A stretch of DNA of 64,000 bases from Deltaproteobacteria bacterium (GCA_011526105.1 WYAZ01000135.1:19190-83189), one strand, 5' to 3'; positions 51,914 to 60,349 are shown, numbered from the stretch's first letter. Notes: generated by a model not told the origin, from the sequence alone. Made by a program: numbers and translations.

Positions 51914-51942
51914 ACACTAGGAAGCCAGGCGAGTGCGGTCAA
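51914..51942 (-). promoter_or_regulatory. Sigma-70 promoter candidate for rplC-rlmE
   Basis: On the minus strand TTGACC (51942-51937), a 17-bp spacer and TAGTGT (51919-51914) precede the rplC ATG by 65 bp. The -35 is near-consensus. The position supports independent transcription of rplC. Confidence 0.5.
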
Positions 51943-51963
51943 GCTGGGAGATTAGCTTTGATA

Positions 51964-53529
51964 TCAAGGGCTTGTCTCGACCGGCCCAAGGGAAATCCCA
52001 AAATCGGGCTCCAGCACCCGGCGAACGCTCAGGTCGTCCATGCCCAGCAGGGTGGAGGTGTTGTTGCTCCCGTTGGGCGAGATGTAGCGGAAGTGCAGCG
52101 ACGGCTGGTCGATGTTGGGGACGAACCGCGCGCGCACCTGAGTGAACGGTAGGTTCGATCCGGTGGGCATGCGCCAGCCGCGGACGGTGCGCGCGCCGAG
52201 GTTGTTCACCTCTTGAAAGGTCGTTGAGGCGTTGGGCGGGTAGGCTCGGTAGTAGCCATCCGGCAGCAGGATGGCGCCCGCGAAGTTGTCCGTGGTGTTC
52301 GAGTACGCGAAGTAGAGCAGGTCGTTTGCTTCTTCCATGCGCCCGGCGATCCACAGCGACATCTCGTAGCTCGCGTAGATGGGGGTGTTGGCGGTGTCTC
52401 GGATGTTCATGACGCGGGGGCTCGAGACCGTACGCCGGGTGGGGTTCGCGCTCGAGTCTTGGCAGCACAGGGCGATGTCGGAAGGGGTGGCCACGTTTCG
52501 CCCGAAGCAGTTGAGGGTCCAGTTGCCGGCGTTGTACCAGTCGTTCGGAAGCGAGCCGTCGAAACGTTCGGAGAACACGTAGACCGCATCCGACACGGGC
52601 ACGGTGAGATTCGGATCTCCGAAGTAGATCGCCAGCGTGTGGGTGGTCTGAACCGCGATGGGGAGGCGCACGATCAGAGCGAGCGCGTTTGTGCCCACCG
52701 CCATGCGGTCGTCGAGGTTGTGCTCGAGGCGCGCGAGGCCGTCATACACTGCGATGTCCGAGGCATCAGCCTTACTCTGGCCGGCCGCGACCCAGTCGGC
52801 GTGTGGCACCGGGATGCGAATCGTCAGGTCGGCCGGCGAAGGAGAGCCGTTTGGGTTTGTCACGAGCACGGATTGCCGGTGCCGGAAGGTGTCGATGAAG
52901 CTGCCCAGACCGGAGTCGGGGGTCGCGGCGTCCGGGTTCGAGCTCGAGTCGCTCGTGCCGGCGTCGCTGATTGTGGCATCGTTCGAGTCGCCATCCGTGG
53001 GTCCGCTGCCGTCCGCGGGGACCCCGCTGTCCATACCCGGAGCCGCGTCCGCGAAGCCGAGATCGCGCACGCCCGCATCGGGGCCCGTGGTGCCGGAGAG
53101 GACCTCGAAGGCGTTCTCCCGCTCCGCCACCTTCTCGGCCTCCTCCTCGGGCACGTCGCGGTAGATGGTCAGCGAATAGGTCCCCGGCTCCAGGATCTCG
53201 GCCTCGAGGATGAACCGGGCGGTGACCTGCTGCGGCGAGAGGAGTTTCGTGTCGGCCCGCTCGGAGCGGTAGGTTCGCCCGTTGTCGATGTTGGAGACTT
53301 GGACGAACACCGCCCTTATCGGAGTGGCCCCTTGCCCGTCCGCGAGGCTGTAGGAAACCCCGCTCAGTGCGAATCCGCGGCCGTGGATGTCCAGACTGAA
53401 GCTCGATGCGCCTTCTCCCACGGTCAGATCCACCCGTTCGATGGTGGGCGCGGTAGGAATGGTACTTGGGCAACCACCGAGGATGAGCCCGAAAGCGGCG
53501 AGTGTTCCAAGCTGGAGGAGGCGGCTCAT
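51964..53529 (-). CDS. Lipoprotein with DUF2341-like domain and Asp/Ser-rich linker
   Basis: The 521-residue protein has a lipoprotein signal ending in ILGGC (Cys20), an Ig/TIG-like beta domain (about 30-150, SSFSLDIHGRGFALSG; YSLTIYRDVPEEEAE), an Asp/Ser/Gly linker (about 155-225), and a DUF2341-like segment (ADLTIRIPVPHADWVAAGQS, IAVYDGLARLEHNLDD, TLAIYFGDP) followed by a jelly-roll lectin-type tail (ERFDGSLPNDWYNAGNW). The layout is that of surface binding lipoproteins. ATG 53529 is the first with a signal; the frame extends upstream antisense to the next gene. It is divergent from the TonB-like gene, 69 bp away. Confidence 0.8.
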   Translation of the reverse strand: MSRLLQLGTLAAFGLILGGCPSTIPTAPTIERVDLTVGEGASSFSLDIHGRGFALSGVSYSLADGQGATPIRAVFVQVSNIDNGRTYRSERADTKLLSPQQVTARFILEAEILEPGTYSLTIYRDVPEEEAEKVAERENAFEVLSGTTGPDAGVRDLGFADAAPGMDSGVPADGSGPTDGDSNDATISDAGTSDSSSNPDAATPDSGLGSFIDTFRHRQSVLVTNPNGSPSPADLTIRIPVPHADWVAAGQSKADASDIAVYDGLARLEHNLDDRMAVGTNALALIVRLPIAVQTTHTLAIYFGDPNLTVPVSDAVYVFSERFDGSLPNDWYNAGNWTLNCFGRNVATPSDIALCCQDSSANPTRRTVSSPRVMNIRDTANTPIYASYEMSLWIAGRMEEANDLLYFAYSNTTDNFAGAILLPDGYYRAYPPNASTTFQEVNNLGARTVRGWRMPTGSNLPFTQVRARFVPNIDQPSLHFRYISPNGSNNTSTLLGMDDLSVRRVLEPDFGISLGPVETSP

Positions 53530-53598
53530 CTGCGGTTCGGACCCACCGTTGGCGGGTCTGGTCCACAATGCTACCGTGGGCGTCCGACGTAAAGGATC

Positions 53599-54879
53599 AT
53601 GCGGCGTCGCAGAAAACAGCGTGGAGCCTCCGTACTCGCCTCGTCCTTCGTGGTGTCGGCGGCGATCCACCTTCTTTTCGGGATTAACCTCAAGGATCTC
53701 GCGGAGGCCTATCTCGCGAGCGCCGGACCCGCCCCGCCCGTGAAGGTCGTGCGCCTCTCCGAGGCCCAGTGGTCCAAGAACCTGCAGGCGCGCTCGCGCC
53801 AAAATCCGCTGCTGAAGACCCAGCCCCAGGCCCTCGGGGAGGTGGCGAAGGCTGAGGCCCCGCCGCCGCCGAAGAAGGAAGAGCCCAAGCCTGAACCGGC
53901 TTCGAAGCTGAGCGGGCAGATCGTGGAGGTGCCGCCCACGCGCGATGATCGTCCCAACCCCGATGCCAAGTACCTCTCGAAGTACAACACGCACGTCGAG
54001 AAGGAGACCTCGGCGCGGATGGAAGATCGCGACCCCAACAAGAAGCGCGTCACGAATCAGCTCCAGACCGAGGATCGCCCGCGCACGCCCCCAAAGCCCA
54101 CGGACATCGCCACGGATGGGCTCACAATCCGAGGCGGCGACGGTCTTCAGAAGGACGCGACCGGGGCGCCGGATCAGCAGAAGTTCAAGCTCGAGGTGCC
54201 GGACATCCTCAAGCGAGACGCGCTCGAGCTCAACGCCGGCTCGACCCCAGGCGGTCCGGGGGTCGAACCGCGGACCGCGACCGAAGCGCTCAAGGGCAAC
54301 TCGGACAAGCTCGAGCTCTCTTTGGGGGGCAACGCGGCTGTCGACAAGAAAGGGGAGGCGGGAGGCAAAGCAGGTCCGCGCGGCGGTAGCGACAACAGCC
54401 TCCCCACGCTGCAAGCTCTGTTGCCGAACCTCGGCACGCTCGCGCGCATCAGCGGCTCGCCCTCCAACGACTACGTCGAAGGTGTCGAAGAGGGCGAGGG
54501 CACGTATCTCAACGCCAAGGAGTTCAAGTACGCGACGTTCTTCTATCGCGTGAAGGACAGCGTGTCGGATGAGTGGAGTGGGCTCGCCACCAGCGAGTAT
54601 CGGCGTCGCGATCCCACCGGCAACATCTACGGCTTCAAGGATCGCAGCACCCTGCTCCGCATCCAGCTCAACATGAGCGGAGAAATCGATGATATCCGGG
54701 TGGAGCAGGGCAGCGGGGTCGACTTCCTGGACACCGTGGCTGTGGAGGCTTTCCGCCGCGCGCAGCCCTTCCCCAACCCGCCGGCGGGCATCGCCGACGC
54801 GGATGGCTTCATCCGGTTCAACTTCATGTTCGTGATCACAATGAGCTCGAGTCGCGGGATCTTCCGCGGGTTCCGCTGA
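53599..54879 (+). CDS. TonB/AgmX-like periplasmic energy-transducer protein
   Basis: The 426-residue protein has a basic N-terminus and one transmembrane helix (about 10-28, SVLASSFVVSAAIHLLFGI), a Lys/Pro/Glu-rich periplasmic spacer (about 70-140, EAPPPPKKEEPKPEP), and a TonB-like C-terminal domain (about 310-425) with STLLRIQLNMSGEIDDIRVE, SGVDFLDTVAVEAFRRAQPF and FPNPPAGIADADGFIRFNFMF. TonB-type proteins carry proton-motive force to outer-membrane receptors, but in Myxococcota such domains also serve gliding complexes (AgmX/GltJ-like). No exbB/exbD lies beside it. AAGGA sits 3 bp before ATG 53599. Confidence 0.85.
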   Translation: MRRRRKQRGASVLASSFVVSAAIHLLFGINLKDLAEAYLASAGPAPPVKVVRLSEAQWSKNLQARSRQNPLLKTQPQALGEVAKAEAPPPPKKEEPKPEPASKLSGQIVEVPPTRDDRPNPDAKYLSKYNTHVEKETSARMEDRDPNKKRVTNQLQTEDRPRTPPKPTDIATDGLTIRGGDGLQKDATGAPDQQKFKLEVPDILKRDALELNAGSTPGGPGVEPRTATEALKGNSDKLELSLGGNAAVDKKGEAGGKAGPRGGSDNSLPTLQALLPNLGTLARISGSPSNDYVEGVEEGEGTYLNAKEFKYATFFYRVKDSVSDEWSGLATSEYRRRDPTGNIYGFKDRSTLLRIQLNMSGEIDDIRVEQGSGVDFLDTVAVEAFRRAQPFPNPPAGIADADGFIRFNFMFVITMSSSRGIFRGFR

Positions 54880-55019
54880 GTCTGGCGACGCCCAGGGGGA
54901 CCCAGAGCTCGTCCCTAGGTGATTGTTCCGTCGGTCAGTGGGCGGAAGGCTTTATTCACACGGGGTGGTTGCCAATCCGCCCTTAGAAACCCTAGCCTAT
55001 AGGTCGTCACTGTTCTGTC

Positions 55020-56375
55020 ATGCCTAGTAGCCTCGTCATCTTTGTCGATTCGGACCCCGAGGCTCTGGCAGTGGGAGAGCGGCTGCTCCGCAAAGCCGGT
55101 CACGCGTTCATCTCTTCTCTCGAGCTCAACGAAGCGTTTCGTTATCTCGCACCCGATCGACCCGTTCGTGCCGTGGTGCTCGAGGCGGCTCAGGCCCGGC
55201 TCGACAAGCTGGTGCAGGTCGCCCAGCTCGCTGGCCAACGAATTCCCTTCGTCATCCTCGTGCCACCCGGCGAGAGCCGAGGTGTGGCGGATGCGCTCGA
55301 GGCCGCACGCTGGCACGACCTCGTCGAGATCGCCGCGGTGATCGAGAAGCCTCTGACCGACGAACTCCTGCTCCGCGCGGTCTCCGGCACCTCTCGTCAT
55401 CCGCGCCGGCCTTCCTCGGGCTTCGAGATCCAGCCTCGATCCGCGACCATCGCAGAGGCCATCGACGATGACACCGATGGCGACATCATGATCGAGATCG
55501 AGGAGTCCGACGAGGACCCCACCGTCGTCGAAGCCATCGGTTCCCTGCTGCCCCGGGAGTTGCTGCTCGAGCTCTACCAACGGGCCTCGGAGCCGCCGCC
55601 TTCATCCGGGGAGCCCAGCCCGACCGAGCTCAAGATGCGCGCCACGCTGCTCGCCAGCAAGGTGCTCGCTTTCCTGCCGCGGCAGGCGCTGTCGAAGAGC
55701 TTGTCGCTGCCGGCCATCTCCGATCTGATGACCAAAGCTTGTGAACTCGCTTTGGCCGAGCGCGACTTCGGCAGCGCTGGCGTTGGGCCGGAGCGCCGCC
55801 TCGACGTCATCTCGGAGCGCCCGGCCCGAGTCCTTCGGCCCGCACTCGGCGGCGATCTTGGGCATCTCTCGGTCGATCAGGTCGTTCAGCTCAGCGCCTC
55901 CATCCCGGGGGCGGTCGGGCTTCGACTCGAGCGCGAAGGCCGCACCATCGAGATCTTCTTCCACCAGTCGAGCATCGTTTTCGCCCGACAGAGCAATCTG
56001 CGAGAAGACTTCCTCATCGGACGCTTCATCGCTGATACGGGTGCGGTCTCTCAGCACGACGTGGAAGAGATATCGAAGCGTTCGCGGGGCGGACGCCGAC
56101 GCTTGGGGCAGGAACTCCGCGCCCTCGGATGGCTCGCCAAGGAGCAGCTCGACGAAGCGCTCGAGCGTCAGACCGCGGAGCTCGTCTACGAGGCGGTGCG
56201 TTGGAACGAGGGCCGCTTCGAGATCTTCGTGCACGACCGCCTGCCGCCTGAAGCAGTGGAAGCCGACATGCGCTTTCCCGTGCAGCACCTCCTGCTCGAG
56301 GGTGTGCGTCGCCTGGATGAGTGGCGGCGCATCACCGGTCAACCGGCGCACGTTGTTTCAGAGTTCCCGAACTAG
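55020..56375 (+). CDS. Pseudo-receiver plus PATAN (DUF4388) protein
   Basis: The 451-residue protein begins with a receiver-like domain (about 1-125): VIFVDSDPEALAVGERLL, a beta strand AVVLEAA in which Glu55 replaces the phospho-acceptor Asp, and a retained IEKPL lysine. It is therefore probably not phosphorylated. An acidic linker (EIEESDEDPTVVEA) follows, then a helical part, and the DUF4388/PATAN domain (about 285-430: LGHLSVDQVVQLSASIPGAV, EIFFHQSSIVFARQ, GLWAKEQL-type helix, EGRFEIFVHDRLP). A similar domain ends the kinase at the left edge. An unphosphorylated scaffold role is inferred. Its end and that of the VKOR gene share a CTAG palindrome. Confidence 0.85.
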   Translation: MPSSLVIFVDSDPEALAVGERLLRKAGHAFISSLELNEAFRYLAPDRPVRAVVLEAAQARLDKLVQVAQLAGQRIPFVILVPPGESRGVADALEAARWHDLVEIAAVIEKPLTDELLLRAVSGTSRHPRRPSSGFEIQPRSATIAEAIDDDTDGDIMIEIEESDEDPTVVEAIGSLLPRELLLELYQRASEPPPSSGEPSPTELKMRATLLASKVLAFLPRQALSKSLSLPAISDLMTKACELALAERDFGSAGVGPERRLDVISERPARVLRPALGGDLGHLSVDQVVQLSASIPGAVGLRLEREGRTIEIFFHQSSIVFARQSNLREDFLIGRFIADTGAVSQHDVEEISKRSRGGRRRLGQELRALGWLAKEQLDEALERQTAELVYEAVRWNEGRFEIFVHDRLPPEAVEADMRFPVQHLLLEGVRRLDEWRRITGQPAHVVSEFPN

Positions 56376-56379
56376 AGCT

Positions 56380-57660
56380 CTAGGGCGCGGCTCGAGGCTT
56401 GGGCAAGATCTCGAACGCTGGGTGCTTCGGATCCGCGCGCGCGCTGATGACCGCCAGCAAGAAGGGCGGAAACGCGCTGCCTTTTCGACCGTTGATGAGC
56501 ACCATCGGGGTGCCTTGGATCCCGTGCCTTATCGCGTATGCGATGTCGGCCAGGAGCTTGTTCTCGGTCTCCTCGGACTCCACACACGCGAGGAGCTGGG
56601 CCTTGTCCATGTACGGGGTCGCGAGCCTCATGAGCTTCTCCGAGTCCAAAGAGAGCTGGTCAGCGAACATTCGCTCGTTGAACTCGCTGAGCCCCGAGTT
56701 GCCCTCCAGGCAGATGCGCACCTTCGCGGCGAGGCAGCGCACGCCCTCACCCCTCGCCTCGATGGGGAGATTCGGATTACACGCCGCGTCGAGCGGAAAC
56801 TGCCGTGACTCGAGGGCGAAGCTCCCTTTGGGCATCTTTTGCTCGAGCTCCCTGAGGACGCTGTGAAGGCGCGCGCAGTGTCCGCACAGCGCGTCCGAGA
56901 ACTCGGTCAAGATGACCGGGGCGTGCGGATCACCCACGAGCGAGCGGGGCTTTTCATCCAAGGCCGGCGCGACGCTGAACTCGAAGAGCAAGGTTGCGAG
57001 TGTCTCTTGGACGGGCGGCGGCAAGGCGGTGATGAGATCGGTCAAGGCACGCGAACTCTCCGCGAGGGCGAGCGCCTGTTGGCTCGTCTCGTCGGATGAG
57101 CGAGGGGTGGACATCCCAGGGTAGAGGAGGGCGAGATACACGAGCGCGGCTGCACCACCGGTCGCGAGGACCGCCGGCCGCCATCTCGAGTCGAGCTTCG
57201 TCGGCCGTGCGAGGAAAGCCACGACCGCGTAGGCGCTCACCAGTCCGTGGGTCGCCAGGCAGCCGGTACACAGGGTGCGCTCGGCCAGGCTGCTCGCGAC
57301 GAGTCCAACGACGCTCAATGCGCCGACCGCGGCGACGAGAGAGATCGCGGAGCGCGCTACACCGTGGGGGCCTTTCGAGCTGCCTTGCACCAAGGCGACG
57401 AGGGGAAAGAGCAGGGCCACCACCGACCAGAGCACACCCCAGGCCGCGACGGGCAGCTTCGTTCGTTCGTGAACGAAGCTCGCGAGGGCCGAGTCCCACA
57501 GCTGGACGCAGTTGATCTTCCCGTCCGCGGCGCAGAACGGTGTGCCCCCGGTGCGGGCCACGATGAGCTCGCTCCACAGAAAGCCGGCCCACACCGCGCT
57601 CGCGAAGCCGAGGAGCAGCAGAACCACGAGAGCCTTCGGTCGCGCCTCGATGCTCTTCAT
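56380..57660 (-). CDS. VKOR - DsbA-like fusion (disulfide-forming membrane protein)
   Basis: The 426-residue protein has an N-terminal vitamin K epoxide reductase domain with about five helices (1-185) and the redox pairs Cys43/Cys51 and Cys131-x2-Cys134 (TLCTGC). It is joined to a periplasmic thioredoxin/DsbA-like domain (about 240-425) with active site Cys259-Gly-His-Cys262 (DALCGHC) and the cis-Pro region IQGTPMVLING. Such fusions oxidise exported proteins with quinone as acceptor. ATG 57660 follows GAGGG by about 7 bp; a longer frame overlaps the upstream gene. It is 10 bp behind the nucleotidyltransferase gene, the last gene of the four-gene cassette. Confidence 0.92.
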   Translation of the reverse strand: MKSIEARPKALVVLLLLGFASAVWAGFLWSELIVARTGGTPFCAADGKINCVQLWDSALASFVHERTKLPVAAWGVLWSVVALLFPLVALVQGSSKGPHGVARSAISLVAAVGALSVVGLVASSLAERTLCTGCLATHGLVSAYAVVAFLARPTKLDSRWRPAVLATGGAAALVYLALLYPGMSTPRSSDETSQQALALAESSRALTDLITALPPPVQETLATLLFEFSVAPALDEKPRSLVGDPHAPVILTEFSDALCGHCARLHSVLRELEQKMPKGSFALESRQFPLDAACNPNLPIEARGEGVRCLAAKVRICLEGNSGLSEFNERMFADQLSLDSEKLMRLATPYMDKAQLLACVESEETENKLLADIAYAIRHGIQGTPMVLINGRKGSAFPPFLLAVISARADPKHPAFEILPKPRAAP

Positions 57661-57670
57661 CTCGAGGCCC

Positions 57671-59032
57671 TCAATACCAAACCGGCATGAATCCGCCAAC
57701 GGCCAGGCCGGTGAGGAGGCCCCGCTCGATGAGCATTCGCAGACACGTCTCGGCGAGCTCTTCGCCAGCGCCGAGCGAGACGAGCTCTCGCGTCAGACCT
57801 TGGGAGGTCTTCGCCTGGTCGGCGAGGAGCAGGGCCTCGGTCGAGAGCGGGTCTAGGAGGTGGACCGCCCCGCTGGCCCGGTCGAAGACGAGCAAGCAGC
57901 TGCCGACCTCCTTCGTGTCGAGCTCGGGGGCGCGGCGCAGGGCTCGGTCCTTTCGGCGCCCCGCGACGAAGGAGCGCGCCGAGTCTCTCAAGCTCTCACC
58001 AAGGACGGAAGCCAACACGAGCAGGTCCCGAGGATCCTCGCCTTGGTTGATGCGTCCGAGGTGCGCGCCCGCGAGGTGACGAGAGAACCGTCTGGACCAC
58101 GGCTTCTCCGCTCGCCTGGATCCGGTCCAGCCGAGCCGCACCGAAGCCCAGCCCCGCCGCGCTCCAAACTCGGGCTGCTCCAAGATGGTCGGGGTGCCGA
58201 AGAGCTCATGCGCGAGGTGGGCGGCCTCCGCGACCCGCGCCGCGAGGCCCCATCGGATCGCCAGATCCTCCACGTGCTCTCGCTCGAAGCGGTCGAGCAG
58301 GTGAAGCTGCCAGCCAACCTCGAGCAAGTTGCGAAGCAGCGGGGAGTCCACAGGATCGTCGAGCGCGTGGATCGCTTGGTGAATGATCTGAGCCGCGGGG
58401 TCGAAGACGCGAAGCCCGGCTGGCCATCCTCGATCCGAAACCGAGACCGAAGCATCGATCATCTCCTGGATGATCGGCTTGGCCAGGGGCGGGGTACAGA
58501 GGTTCTCGTGAAGCTCGAAGGTCACCGCTCGGCCAGGATGGTGAAGCGGCGGACGGTGGTGATGCGCCTCGCCGGGGGACGGACCAGGCTTGTCGCCGTA
58601 ACCCTCGGCCTCGAGCACGGCCTTCATCTCTTCGAGCGGTCCGATGCCGCGGAAGAGCACGTCGAAGTCGGAGATGACACGCTCGCCGCAGTGCTCGTAG
58701 CGCGTGAGGGCGAGCGCGCCTCCCTTGAGCACCACACCGCCGAGCCCGGGCTGGGCGCGAAAGACCCGGAGGAGCTCCGAGGTTTGAAACACCATCTCGT
58801 GGGCGTTTCTCAGGCTCTCTGCGATCAGCACCTCGCGGATCCAGGTGGGCAAGGGCCCACTGCGCTCCCATGTTCGCCGCGAACCGAGCAGTGGGCCCAC
58901 CTGATGTTCGTCGACCAAGGCGAGCCACTCCGTCCAGTCGATGTTGCTCTCCGGCGGACGCCGCGTCTGACCGGGCATGTCGAGCGCGTGCGCGAGACGC
59001 ACCGCGAGCGAGTCCACCTCTCGTCCACTCAC
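57671..59032 (-). CDS. Nucleotidyltransferase-family (PF14907) protein with C-terminal PqqD-like domain
   Basis: The 453-residue protein has a nucleotidyltransferase-like domain (about 35-330): GVVLKGGALAL at 99-109, then VISDFDVLF with Asp122 and Asp124 as the metal-binding pair, and RPPLHHPG/VTFELHENL. Residues about 368-453 match PqqD-like peptide chaperones (SCLLVFDRASGAVHLLDPLS, TEALLLAD, LIERGLLTG). Both parts occur in the so-called HPr-rel-A gene set (name from memory), where they accompany HprK-related kinases. Its GTG start overlaps the kinase stop (GTGA at 59029-59032). Fusion of the peptide-binding and transferase parts suggests the transferase modifies a bound peptide. Confidence 0.82.
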   Translation of the reverse strand: MSGREVDSLAVRLAHALDMPGQTRRPPESNIDWTEWLALVDEHQVGPLLGSRRTWERSGPLPTWIREVLIAESLRNAHEMVFQTSELLRVFRAQPGLGGVVLKGGALALTRYEHCGERVISDFDVLFRGIGPLEEMKAVLEAEGYGDKPGPSPGEAHHHRPPLHHPGRAVTFELHENLCTPPLAKPIIQEMIDASVSVSDRGWPAGLRVFDPAAQIIHQAIHALDDPVDSPLLRNLLEVGWQLHLLDRFEREHVEDLAIRWGLAARVAEAAHLAHELFGTPTILEQPEFGARRGWASVRLGWTGSRRAEKPWSRRFSRHLAGAHLGRINQGEDPRDLLVLASVLGESLRDSARSFVAGRRKDRALRRAPELDTKEVGSCLLVFDRASGAVHLLDPLSTEALLLADQAKTSQGLTRELVSLGAGEELAETCLRMLIERGLLTGLAVGGFMPVWY

Positions 59033-59898
59033 GAGTTGAGCTCCCGGGCCAAGGCCTCGAGTTGTTCCACCGCGGCCCGTCCGTCCGAGAAGAGGAGACG
59101 ACGACAGGGCAGTGAAGCGAGTCGTGTGATGCAGCCGAGGGAGGCTTCATGGCGCTCGAGCCCGCCGAAGACCTGCTGAACGAGGGGCAACGCGACCTCT
59201 TCCGCGTTCAGTTCGGAGAGCGCTGCTGGTTCGGCTTCAGAGGAGAAGCTCGGGAACACGAGCGCACGCAGAGGCATCGTCGCCTCCGGTCGCGCGTGGA
59301 CCGGGGGCAGATGATAACGCACCGGCCCTCGGACCGGATCCTCGTGTTCGGGCCTCTTGGCGAAGATCCGAAAGGCACCTCTTTTGAGGGTGGCGGCCTT
59401 GGGAAACGAGACCGCACACTTCGTTTCTGGATCGATCGGGAGCAGCTCGTCGCCGCAGAACCGATGCCCAGAGAGCGCGGTCAAAAGTGAGAGGGTCGAT
59501 TTTCCGCTGCCCTTCTCCCCGAGGAGGGCGAGGCCGACGCCTTCGATCTCCATCGAGGCGGCATGCAGGACCATACGCTGGTCCATGCGTCGCATGGCCA
59601 GACCGAGCACGCTGCCTTCGAGGAAAGGGGCGAGACCGCGCGGCTCGACCTTCGCTACCCGAATGCCGTCGCAGAGGAGTTCGAGTCGTTCTTCGTCGAT
59701 GCTTCGAGACTCGAGATGGATGGGATGAGCTACGGTGTCGCTGGTGTGAAAGGCGCCGAAGACTTCATCGAGCGCAAGGCTGATCGGGTCATCGGCCGCG
59801 GCCGACAGGGTGGTGAGGGCGCTTAGTTGCCAACGCCGCCGTAGCGCTGTTGGTTCTGCTGGGACTGATGAAGCGTCTGCGTCTTCTGATGCCGCCAC
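59029..59898 (-). CDS. HPr-kinase-like protein (HprK-related kinase A type)
   Basis: The 289-residue protein has a P-loop GEKGSGKST at 127-135 within the HprK-like fold, HAASMEIEGVGLALLG before it, and FCGDELLPID (Asp150, Glu151) after it, the order of HPr kinase/phosphorylase. No HPr gene is in the window. In paeninodin-type lasso peptide clusters a related kinase phosphorylates the peptide, so the substrate here may be the small protein encoded just upstream. The only in-frame start before the P-loop core is GTG 59898, so the gene overlaps the peptide gene by 76 bp out of frame. The TGA overlaps the next GTG. Confidence 0.8.
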   Translation of the reverse strand: MAASEDADASSVPAEPTALRRRWQLSALTTLSAAADDPISLALDEVFGAFHTSDTVAHPIHLESRSIDEERLELLCDGIRVAKVEPRGLAPFLEGSVLGLAMRRMDQRMVLHAASMEIEGVGLALLGEKGSGKSTLSLLTALSGHRFCGDELLPIDPETKCAVSFPKAATLKRGAFRIFAKRPEHEDPVRGPVRYHLPPVHARPEATMPLRALVFPSFSSEAEPAALSELNAEEVALPLVQQVFGGLERHEASLGCITRLASLPCRRLLFSDGRAAVEQLEALARELNS

Positions 59899-60119
59899 TC
59901 GTTGCTGAACGGTACCACGTACCTCGGTCGACCCGGTGAGGGTGGCGGGGGCACGCCCGGCGCGGCGGGGTACGGCTTTTGTGCGTTGTGAGACCAGGAA
60001 CCTGCGGCGCGAGCCTCATCCGGCCGCAAGGAAAGGATCAGCGGCACGCTTGCGAGGGCGCCGGACTTCAGGAGAGCACGCCTGGTGCTCCCTTTCCCAA
60101 CTGAATCATTCTCGCTCAT
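59823..60119 (-). CDS. Small exported peptide with Tat signal; candidate substrate/precursor of the cassette
   Basis: The 98-residue protein has a twin-arginine signal (STRRALLKSGALASVPLIL; Arg13-Arg14) with likely cleavage near ARA-A (about 38). The mature part of about 60 residues is Pro-rich, then Gln/Arg/Tyr-rich (QNQQRYGGVGN), with no Cys. AGGAG lies 9 bp before ATG 60119. It is the first gene of the minus-strand cassette, upstream of the HprK-like kinase, nucleotidyltransferase-PqqD and VKOR-DsbA genes. Size, position and the Tat signal fit a modified peptide precursor; several Ser, Thr and Tyr could be modified. No family match is claimed. Confidence 0.72.
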   Translation of the reverse strand: MSENDSVGKGSTRRALLKSGALASVPLILSLRPDEARAAGSWSHNAQKPYPAAPGVPPPPSPGRPRYVVPFSNEWRHQKTQTLHQSQQNQQRYGGVGN

Positions 60120-60234
60120 AGTTGCGGCTCCTCTTCCTACCTACCAGCCTGCAGGCTAACTCAGCCGGTCTGGGACGGCAAGCGAGTCCTACATTATCCT
60201 TCACTGGATCCAAGAACCAATGTCGGCCACTTCC

Positions 60235-60261
60235 CCGACCGCTGGCCGAGACCGCGGTCGG
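60235..60261. promoter_or_regulatory. Inverted repeat in the divergent gap upstream of the third kinase
   Basis: CCGACCGC (60235-60242) and GCGGTCGG (60254-60261) are separated by 11 bp in the 230-bp gap between the peptide cassette and the kinase gene. A second short palindrome (AGCCTGCAGGCT, about 60147-60158) is nearer the cassette. They may be operators. No good -35/-10 pair stands out. Confidence 0.3.
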
Positions 60262-60349
60262 AATCCCGCAAATACCCTGTTTTTATGAGGATCTGGCCTA
60301 CATCGTCTCCTATTCTCTTCACCGCACCCGCCGCTAGGCTTGCTGCGCC

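Noticed and set aside
54915..55580. 221-residue minus-strand frame opposite the pseudo-receiver gene
   Set aside because: Antisense to a gene with recognisable receiver and DUF4388 domains.
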